Source: Erodium maritimum
Lineage: Eukaryota > Streptophyta > Magnoliopsida > Geraniales > Geraniaceae
Assembly (NCBI GenBank): GCA_963921825.1
Contig: OY997596.1
Location: 2,795,001-2,859,000, forward strand
DNA length: 64,000 nucleotides
Direction of reading: 5' to 3'
Shown: positions 54,560-64,000 of the stretch, one piece after another
How the letters are laid out: each line of letters starts with the position of its first letter
How positions within the stretch are numbered: the stretch's first letter is position 1
The notes under the pieces: generated by a model
The model's database searches: none
What the model saw: the letters and a program-made list of their open reading frames with translations, nothing else
What the model was told of the DNA's origin: nothing
Translations under genes and position numbers: made by a program

Positions 54560-55274
54560 ATAGAATACAGTGATCTTGTCAAGAGTATGCTTTTCTAATG
54601 CAACTTCTGTTTGTCCCTCAGAAGAATCACAGAGGATCTGAACTATACATTACAAGTCCGTCTTTGTTATAGTTGTGTTTGTCTAATATATGTGAAATAG
54701 TTTCACCATGTTTCTCCTTTATTATAAAAGGTACAAAACATGAACAACAATAAGTTTGATTGAGTAACTTTTTTGACAATAATTTTTTATCATCAAGACC
54801 TTGTCTCAGTGATATACTACACTATACATGCAACGTTACATTTAGTCTATAAATTGAAATTTTGAAGAGAGAAGACAGAAACTATATTGCCTTGGAGCTT
54901 TATTTATTACAAACAACAGTTTAACTTTAGAAGGTCGAAACATAGAACTTGTACCTAGAAAACAAAACCAACGGCGAGGTTCTTAGAAACTACGAAACAC
55001 GCGTGTTTGTTTGTTTTTGTATCACAGAGAAATTCAAGGAAATCTTACCTTAGCCTAATTTTAATTTAACCCTCCATCCACAGCTGCTTCCATGCAACTG
55101 TATCCCCTGGGACTCGAACATGTAACCTCAAGAAGAGGTGAGATGTGAAGAGCTAATGTCAACAACAAAATGAAAGGAGATCGAGAAAAGCTATCACTCA
55201 TTTTCCATCTCCTACCAAACAAACCTCCTTCACGTCCTGCTTGCCAGTAGAACTCAATACAAATGGCTTAGCTC
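54560..55274 (-). other. 3' flank of paralog C, inverted copy of B's 3' flank
   Basis: On the minus strand the order is last exon, GAGTTCTACTGGCAAGCAGG near 55,250, then the CTTGACAAGATC-type block near 54,590. The same order is found 3' of paralog B. This supports origin of B and C by duplication of a unit that included the 3' flank. Confidence 0.7.
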
Positions 55275-58200
55275 TCAATATCCAAAATAGATTTCGAAAA
55301 GTGCCTGAATCAAAGTATAATACAGACGATTGTATTTTAATAAAGAATAAATAAATAAATCATGATCGTGCATGTCTAAAGCTAAGATTCAGGCTGACCC
55401 TATAAGTAAGGGTTCTCAAAAATCTAAAAGTATTGATAATGGTTTACCATGTATCGTAATTGCGAAACATGCATGGTATTTGGGAACAAAGCTAATTAAT
55501 ATGTACACGAATGAACTTACCCAAGCAAATTTGTAAGTGCAATATTGGCGGCCTGTCGCATCCCCAAACGTTCCGTCCTCCTCATCATCATCTTCACCCT
55601 CATAGTCACGGTAATACTGATTCTCATCCTTGTCCAGATAACTCTGTTTACTAAAAAAATCAGAAATCGGTTTTGGACAGTCATTCACTTTTAACCTATC
55701 CTCTGTCAGTTTTGTGAACACCAAGTTGCATGAGGTTGGACAAAAACTGATGAGCTTTGGCAAATCTATCAGTCTTAATGAATCAAGATTAGAGAACTCA
55801 AGTTGTGTATTATTCCCCTCATTCCCTTCTTCTTCTTCAATTATTTGCTCTAGATCATGGCATCTCTCCACCCAAAGCACTCCCAAATTATGTAGAGAAG
55901 TAGCCATGGTGGTAGTGAAAAGTTGTTTCAATCTGCTGCACCCTATCACTCTTAGTGCATAAAGAAAGGAGAAGCTTACATCTTGTGTGGGCCCACTGCA
56001 TATCCTCTCCAGGTCTCCTACTTCTTCCACTTTCACAAATTGGCTGTCAAGGCAAGTTGTCTGATGAACATCACCACCCTCTTGCCTTGGAATCTGAATT
56101 AACTCTTCTAATCCTTCAATATAGGACAAGTTGATAATCCTCGCTGCCTGTAGATTAGTTAAATGTAAATATTTAGGTACATCTCTCAAACCATCAAATT
56201 AATTTCACTTCTGACACAACAACTACAATTAATAATACTATATTACAGCCATCTCCCGCTTAAAGAATTGAGATGCTAATTTTAAGACGGAAAGAGAACT
56301 CCACATAACTAACTGATGCAAAATAGGCTAGTTAAGATGTGTAAATCAAAGATACATATACAAGACTGATTAACAATTTAGTAGCTAACTAAGCAACCTA
56401 AATAATCAATTAAGTAATGAATATAATTCAGATAAACCCTATATTTCTTTCTAATAAAAGAGAAAAAGCAGTTGGACTGTCCCCAATAGTGAAACAAAAT
56501 AAATCGTTACCTTTGTACGTGACTGAACTTGTAGCTGACTTTTTACAATAGCAATAGTTTCTCTGCACAGTTTCGGACAACCTGTAACCGATAGCACACT
56601 TAAACATGTCCAGTGCGAAGTGCAATCATCACCACCAGATTGTCCAAATAGGTTCTCTAAAACTGCATTACTTTGCAATAGAAGAGTATCTAGCTTTGGA
56701 AGAGGTATGAAGGTTGAGAATACTGTTTTCAGTTTCTTACAATTACTCACATGTAAGACTTCCAAATTTTGAAAACCAACTTTAGTAGTCATTTCTACGG
56801 TTGCATCATTCTCCCGTTCTTTTTTTCCATCCTCGGCAATGATCACTTCTAATTCATTGCATCTTCGTACAATAAGCCTCTTCAAATTGGGACAAACTGT
56901 AACAACTTTTGTCGTGAAAAGATGTTTCAATTTGTGGAAACCTATTATTTTTATTTGACAAAGATCTGCGAAGCATATGCTGTGTGTCGGTCCATGCTGT
57001 ATAATCCTCGCTGCCTGTAGATTAGTTAAGATACACATAAAAATGTCAATATTTAGGTACAGCTCTTAAACCATCAAAATTAATTTCATTTTGTATTTCA
57101 CTTCTGACACAACTATTAGAGGACCAACTCAACTAAACCATCAAAAAATTTAGAAGGTGAAGTCACCAAGTCATCATCCCCATTGGCATTGTCTCCTTTG
57201 ATGTGAGCAAATTTAATCTTCTTAACGGCCTATAAATCAGTCAATTAATTAAGATACAAATGACTAAATGTAAACAGATATTCACTGCTGCCAGTCAAAA
57301 TATATACTAATGGAATTTTGCATACAACAATGATACAATAGTTTTGCCAACAATTGACACCAGTCAAAAATAACCATGCACGTTGTACAAAAGTTTTAAT
57401 CCAACACCATGTGCCAATTTGAGACCCGACAACTTTTCTGGATCACTTTGATAAACTTTATTTTAGTACCTCGAAACTATATTCAATTTAGTTAGTTAAC
57501 AAGAAAATTGGTAAATGTAGTATCTGGGAGTAGTAACTTAAGCAAGAGGGTGTAGCTAGCATGTGCAAATTAAGGAAAAGTATACTTGTCATTAACAAGT
57601 TTGCAATGAATTAAATTGATGGCTACTTTTAGACTTGATTTCAACCTAAGAAATTAGGTACTTCCCAACATAAAAAACACAATTAATTAACAGAGTTTAG
57701 AGATGGGTAGCTACCATGCTATTCAAAATACCTATTGCTTGCACTTGAAGAAACTAATTAAAGAAAAAGTAACTAGTAGTGTAATTACCTCTGCTGTTGA
57801 TGGATTTTGTATACACGCAGTAAATTCTCTGCACAATTTTGGGCAGTCCTTTAGGCAAAGGTCGTACAAAGATGGACATTGCCAAGTGCAATCCCAATCC
57901 GATAGTCCAAATACATGCTGCAATTCCGTGTTGCTGTTCAGTTCAAGCCTTTCTAGTTTCTTAAGGACCATAGAGATTGGGAATATTGTTTTCAATTTCC
58001 CACAATGACCCACCCTTAAAGTCTTCAAATTTTCAAAGCAAACTCCAATGGTAGGCTCTTCTTTTCCATCTCCAACCTTGCTGATGACTTGTTCTAATTC
58101 ATTGCATCTATTTACAATAAGCGCCTCCAATAGGTGTAAGGAAGTAGTAATGGATGCCGTGAAAACTTGTTTCAATTTATTGCAGTTTTCCAGCTTTACC

Positions 58201-61200
58201 ATATTGAGCAAGGAGAAGCATATGATTGTACTTTGTGGCAAATCATCATGTGGCCTTCGTAGCCGTTCTTCAACCATTTGGATGTTGCTCATGGAATAAT
58301 TATCTCTTGACGACTGTAATGTACATACAGAGCAATATTTCATTCACTACCACAATTAAACAACCATGTAGTAAAGATAGTATGAGGAAAATGAAACAAA
58401 AATAAAATAATTACCTTTGAAGATGGAGCTTGCGGTTGAGTTGCAACAACAATAAAATGAGTAGTGGATATATTAGGACAACGTGTCACGTCCAACACTT
58501 GTAAAGATGGGCAGTCCACCCCCTCTTCAGCTTGAGTTTGATGGCCAAATATGTGCTCTAATAGGAAATTATTATCTAGAACAATCTTTTGAAGCTTGGG
58601 AAGATGACAACGATGACTTTGAGGATGAAGATGAGGAGCTCTGCCTGTTGACTTCATTAATGGGAAAATTGTTTTCACTTTATGACATCCAGACACTTCC
58701 AGCTCTTCCAAATTTGTAAAGCAGCAGCAGAAAAAATCATCATCATCACCACTCACTCCTCTCCTAGAAAATACGTCCTCTAAATTATGACAGCGTTCTA
58801 TTTTGAGAATTTTCAGTTGCTGCAGGCTTGTCGCAACATACGGCAGTGATGAAAAAACACAAATCAGTTCCGGGCAATTAATGATCATCACTTCAGTGAG
58901 GTTGCATAAGCTTAATACCCTTGGAGGCCCCTCCCATATGTGCTGCAGTAGACGGTTCTTCTCTAGAACAATCTTTTGTAGCTTGGGAAGACGAAAAGGA
59001 TGACTTTGAGGATCAAGATGAGAGGCTCTGCTTGTTGACTTCACTAATGGGAATATTGCTTTCACTTTATGACATCCATACACTTTCAGCTCTCTCAAAT
59101 TTGTAAAGCAGGAACAGGTAAAATCATCATCATCACTCTCTCCTCTGTTCGAAAAAATGTCCTCCAAATTATTACAGCCTTCTATTTGGAGAACTTCCAG
59201 TTGCTGCAGGCTTGAAGCGATAGACGATGATGAAAAGATACAAATCAGTTCTAGGCAATCAATTATCACCACTTGAGTGAGGTTGCATAAGCTTAATAAC
59301 CTTGTAGGCCCTTCCCATATGTGCTTCAATAGGCGGTTCGACTGTAGAACAATGCTTTTTAGCTTGGGAAAATGACAACGATAACTTTCAAGATGAGGAG
59401 CCCTGCCTGTTGAATTCATTAACGGGAATATTGTTATCACTTTATCACAGTCAGACACTTTCAGCTCTCTCAAACTTGTAAAGCAGCAACTGGTAAAATC
59501 ATCATCATCATTTCCTCCTCTCGTCGAAAAAATTTCCTCCAAGTTATGACAGCCTTCTATTTGGAAAATTTCCATTTGCTGCAAGCTTGTAGCGACAGAC
59601 GGTGATGAAAAGACACAAATAAGTTCTGGGCAATCAATGATCATCACTTCAGTGAGGTTGCATAAGCTCAATAACCTAATAGGCCCTTCCCATATGTGCT
59701 TCAATAGGCGGTTGGACAGTAGAACAATGCTTTTCAGCTTGGGGAAATGACAACGATGACTTTGAGGTGACTTCATTAACGGGAATACTGTCATCACTTT
59801 ATCACAGTCAGACACTTTCAGCTCTCTCAAAGTTGTAAAGCAGCAACAGATAAAATCATCATCATCATCACTTCCTCCTCTCGAAAAAATTTCCTCCAAA
59901 TTATGACAGCGTTCTATTCCAAGAATTTCCAGTTGTTGCAAGCTTGTAGCGACAGATGGTGATGAAAAGATACAAATCAGTTTTGGGCAACTAATGATCT
60001 TAACTTTGGTGAGGTTGCATAAGCTTAATAACCTTGTAGGTCCTTCCCATATGTGCCTCAGTTTACTTAAATGGAACAGATGTAATATCCTCAACGACAG
60101 TATTTGCACAGTACCATTGTCATTGTTGCTAACATTTCCAACTTTCAACACCCATTCCATTTTCTGGCAATCATCAATTTCCAACCTTTCCAACATTGGT
60201 AAGCTTGGCAGAGAATACAAGTCATCACAACGGAACAAGCGCAACAATTGCACCGTTGGAAGCAACTTCTTGCATGTATTTATCAATATGTCTTTAATAT
60301 TTCCCCATAGCTCTAAACGTCTAACTTCTCTTATATTTGACGGGTTGGCCCTATTTAGACCGATATGAATGTCGTAGCTTGGTAGATTCGGGAAACAAAA
60401 GTCCTTAAAAAGACACCTCACATCCTTAACCTCTACAGACCATGCAACCAAGTTGGATGGTAACATGAACTTAGATAACCTGTAACCATATAACTCCTCT
60501 AATTTTACTAACCTTTCTATGACATCAGAAGTAAGCATCATTCTTTCTGCCCCAAACCCTGTGAAATCCAATAATCTTAATTTCTTCAATCCCGACAGTA
60601 CTTCTACTCTGCAATCTATTCTACAACTGCGTAGAGATAAAATTCTCAGTCTTCCCAAATCTCTTAGAATAGAACTGTTTGAACAGTAACAATTTCTCAA
60701 CATTAGAGTACGGAGCTGCTCCAAACATTGAAGTGATTGGGGCATTGCAAACTTGCAACTTCTCCTACTCGTGGGGCCTCTAACATCCAAAACCTTGAGG
60801 AGTTTCATATGCTCGAAAAATCCTTCCCCAAGCTCAAAAAATTCTTGATCATAACTCATAAAGATTAAAACAATCTCAAGATTTGGAAATTCCACCTCCT
60901 TGTATTTGGAAAACTTTGGAATGACGTCAGACGTAAACGATAATGCTTTGCAATTCTGAAAGCTCTTCTTCCTACTTAGGTCCTTCAAATGGACGCCATC
61001 TCTCACTGTGAATGTGTTCCTTTCCCGAGGTTTTGTGCCTCCAATCCATAACAAAACATCACGGACGACATCATGCATTTTAACATATTCTTCACCCCCG
61101 TCGTCTAACAATAAACATGAATCCCTGAGAAAGCGAATCGCCACTCGAACTTTTCTCCTGGCATCCTCAATTGATTCAACCTTCTCAAACAACTTCATCC

Positions 61201-63486
61201 CAAATGCATATTTAGTCAGATCCTCTACCTCAATTTCGTAATCATCTGGAAAGAGGGAGCATAACAACAATAAAAATTGTGCTTCCAAGCCTTGTGCTTG
61301 ATCCTTCAAATAATCATAACTAACTTGAAGACATCTGTAAACATTTTTCTCATCATTATCAACCCCAATAATGTCCACAAGCCTTGCACTTCTTAGTTTT
61401 TCCAATGCTTCTACCCATTCATCTTTCCCTTTCCTTTTCAGCACAGCTCCCACGGTTTCAAGGGCTATAGGAAGGCGCTTGCATTCTGCCACTATTTGCT
61501 TCCCTACATCATCCAGCTCCAACTCATTGGGCAATCCCGCTTTTTTCTTAAAGAGTTTTTGTGATTCATCTTCAGAGAATAGATATAGTTGAATCTCTGA
61601 TTGGCAATTCATGGAAGAGCACACATCCCTCCCTCTAGTTGTCATGAGAATCTTACAATCTTTGCAATCATCAAGCGTTATTCCTATACTTCTCAAGTCG
61701 AATCGCTTCCACACATCATCTAGGATTATGAGGATCTTTTCATTCTTCAATCGGCTTTTTAACTCAATTGCTCTTTGATCCAGTGTCCTTTTCAGAAATG
61801 TGAGATCTAAAATATCTGCAATTTTGTCTTGCATGTTTCCCACATCTGGCTTTTGAGAGACTGTAACCATGACGGCTAATGCATTCTGCCTTATGACTTC
61901 ATTGTGCACTTGGCTTGCCAATGTTGTTTTCCCGATACCTCCCATTCCATATAACCCGATCATATTGACGCTGCCTATCTTCCATGCTTCCAAGATTTGA
62001 TCGAAAGCTGATTTTGCTGCCTCTGAAAACATAAAATCTTCAGATGACAACAATCTCATGTCTGGCTCAAGGGGAGTAAGATGCGATACTTGGTCAAAAT
62101 TGCCTTGTTCTTGGAGATCTTTAACGCTGGTTACCAATGCCTCTACTCTGGTTGCCACACCATGCTCGTCAAAACACCATTGGTTATGGTTTGATTCCTT
62201 CTTAAACTGCTCAACATCATTCATGACCCTCTCCACATCACTTAGCCACTTTTCAACATCTGGATAAATTTCCTCAACTTTCTGTTTTGCCATCTTGATT
62301 TTGGTGTTCACCCTGTCTTGTCTCAGGCTAAGATTCTTGACACCTTCCTCGAGACTAGCAATGAATTTAAACTTAGCAGCCTTGTGTTGTTGAAGAGTTT
62401 CTCCCCATTCATGAACACCTTTTCCATTCACGAGTGTTCCCATTGCTACAATAGCTTTGGGAAGGCCGTTGCACTGTTCAAGAGCATCCTTAGCCTCGTC
62501 ATGCATCCTTACTTCATCACCAACACCAGCAGTACTTTTGAGCAGAGTCCAAGCCTCGTCTTCCGACAAGACCCCCAACTGAATGTCCTCTTGTGTATGA
62601 ACATGAATTTCAGCATGGGTTGTCAACAGAATTTTGCAGCCACTGTCTAACGAGGGGATTCCAATTACTGCGTCCAAGTTGAACTCTTTCTGCACATCAT
62701 CAAGAATTATGAGGATCTTCTCACCATTCTTCAACCTCAGATGCAATTTAGCTGCTCTTCCTTGCTCGCTCTCCAACTGATCAAATTGGAGACCCAAAAA
62801 ATCAGCAATAACACCTTGCAGGCTTCGAACTTGTGGATGTTGGGAAACAGGAACCAAGATGACACGGTAAAAGAGCTTTTTAGCTTCCTCTCCAACTAGT
62901 TGAGCCATAGTTGTTTTCCCAGCACCTGCCATGCCATATAGTACAATCAAGTTGATGTCATCCCTTTGTAGCGCGACCATGATCCGATCGAAAGCTGATT
63001 TTGAAGATAAGGAATGCATAAAGGGCGCAGATGAAGATGATCCGATGATATCTTGATGAAGAGCAGGTGGGTGCGAGACTGAGCCGAATGAATGACCCTC
63101 TTCACATAATGTCTTCACAGTGGCTGCCATCTTAGAAACCTGCTGCTGAAGCAGTAGTGATAAGTCCAGTTGGGACACCAGCTATAGCGGAAACAGCTCT
63201 TATTTTTCTCCAACTCGTTCTCCACGCATTGCACTTGTTGCATTGTTGTATTCACTTTTTCCACCCATTCTTCAACATTGTGGTAGATTACTCGAGCATT
63301 ATCTCTGTCCCGCTGCACATCATTTCCAACCCTCTGTTGAATTGCAATCAGCTTCTTGTTTTGATCTTGAAAATCATCAACAATGCTCTTAAAACAGAAA
63401 ATAGGACGAAAGGGCCTTATTAGTATAGGCTCAATGAAATATTCTGATATCTTAGCTCCAACAGAGATGCCATACTCAGCTGCCAT
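55275..63486 (-). CDS. NLR paralog C: CC-NBS-CC-NB-ARC with expanded LRR
   Basis: Phase-0 exons on the minus strand are 63,486-58,415, 58,313-57,789, 57,014-56,511, 56,147-55,521 and 55,304-55,275, about 2,250 codons. Domain order is as in B. It starts with an RPS2-type coiled coil (MAAEYGISVGAKISEYFIEP). First P-loop GMAGAGKTT lies near residues 185-193 with kinase-2 IILDDVQKEF. A second linker is followed by P-loop GMGGIGKTT near 514, kinase-2 ILDDVWKRFDL, RNBS-B ILMTTRGRD and canonical KMHDVVRDV near 803. Four ~120-residue LRR blocks follow, then an acidic tail. One base is missing relative to B near 63,143, shifting the frame at the end of the coiled coil. The locus is therefore a pseudogene, a mutant allele, or carries a sequencing error; a start at a later ATG would lose the coiled coil. 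An exon-like block at 57,229-57,116 would end translation early if used. Predicted role: cytoplasmic immune receptor. Confidence 0.85.
58560..60080 (-). repeat. Tandem LRR super-repeats in paralog C exon 1
   Basis: Four blocks each encode a version of HIWEGPTRLLSLCNLT, then a CPELIC(I/V)F-type strand, a SLQQLE segment, an Asp-rich SDDDDF loop and a FTNLRELKV segment. The shared TCCCATATG landmark lies at about 60,045, 59,688, 59,313 and 58,932, giving spacings of 357, 375 and 381 bp, all multiples of three. Paralog B has one such block. The array keeps the reading frame, which suggests selection or recent unequal exchange. Confidence 0.9.
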
Positions 63487-64000
63487 TTTCTATAAATGTA
63501 TCATACACCAATTAACCTGAATATGTATAAACATCCAATGTTATTAGTCCACTTCACATAATTAATTAATAATTAGATAAAACCTGCAGAGAGAAGGTGA
63601 AATGAGAAAATTAATGTCTGGAAGAACAGGAGCAATTGACAATTAGTATTGTAGTTGGTCCACTCATTGTTGGTTAGCCAAAACCCCTCTAGCTTCTCCT
63701 TCTCTTTTGACCTAATTAAACCACCCTTGCCACTCGTGGCCGCCGGTGCTCTCCTCCTCTCCGTCTCGACATCCTTCTTCCTTAGGCTTATCTCAGGTCC
63801 TTCTGTCGCCGTATTGTAGCTGCGTGCTCTTTGTGCTCCGGCGTCGGTTGGTGGTCCGGCAAGAGGTTTCCTGAATTTCGCCCTTCCAGGCATGGTGGTT
63901 GTGTTTTTCATGTCTTTTGGGTTTCCCAGCGTTTTTGATTACTGTGGCTTCTAGAGCTGGGGCTTTTCTAAGAGCATGTATAATAACGGATTTATATATA
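63487..64000 (-). promoter_or_regulatory. 5' leader and upstream region of paralog C
   Basis: On the minus strand, sequence immediately before the ATG matches the leaders of A and B. It includes an intron acceptor before GTTAATTGGTGTATGATA and the TAATTAATTAAT and CATTAATTTTCTCATTTCACC blocks. A minus-strand open frame at 63,573-63,911 overlaps this leader; I do not recognise it and think it is chance or part of the untranslated exon. The promoter may lie beyond the window edge. Confidence 0.5.

Noticed and set aside
57116-57229. Exon-like block in paralog C with an acceptor and 37 open codons, then a stop
   Set aside because: Inclusion would end translation before two conserved LRR exons that keep phase 0, and B has no counterpart. 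I left it out of the main gene model and only noted it.

Overview
The window is plant nuclear DNA, almost certainly from a eudicot. The evidence is spliced genes with GT-AG introns, RPS2-type CC-NB-ARC-LRR disease-resistance genes, and plant-type Copia, Ty3, LINE and Mutator-like elements. No ribosomal RNA, convincing tRNA or bacterial-style operon was seen. The species cannot be named from sequence alone.

The host genes are three paralogous NLR loci. Paralog A (6.2-8.9 kb, +) is a decayed copy with large internal deletions. Paralog B (17.75-25.66 kb, +) is open across four exons, about 1,742 codons. Paralog C (55.28-63.49 kb, -) is the longest, with five or six exons. It has one single-base frameshift near its N-terminus and a greatly enlarged LRR region. 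B and C share an unusual plan: an RPS2-type coiled coil and a first, incomplete nucleotide-binding module, then a second coiled-coil-like linker and a complete NB-ARC, then LRRs, an acidic tail and a 30-nt last exon. A has lost the first nucleotide-binding module. A, B and C share the same spliced 5' leader, and B and C share the same 3' flank, so they are segmental duplicates with C inverted.

Between B and C lies about 29 kb of nested mobile DNA. From left to right it holds a LINE reverse-transcriptase relic; one 3.4-kb Ty3-type LTR with its primer-binding site and three minisatellites; and a Copia element with 179-bp LTRs carrying a 1.7-kb solo LTR inside it. Next is a 2.0-kb LINE-derived ORF1-only retroposon, split by an 11.96-kb Mutator-like element (MULE). 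The MULE has perfect 23-bp terminal inverted repeats and a 10-bp target duplication. It carries a mudrA transposase, a ULP1/DUF1985 protease-like gene, a GRF-zinc-finger membrane protein and an acidic Pro/Ala-rich reading frame.

The left 17 kb outside paralog A holds tandem repeats, exon-like cassettes, LINE tails, foldback MITEs and a Ty3 gag relic with a small LTR element inserted in it. Four foldback elements occur in the window, two with clear 9-bp target duplications. The parts most worth a second look are the double-module NLRs with their LRR and exon shuffling, and the MULE with its gene cargo.
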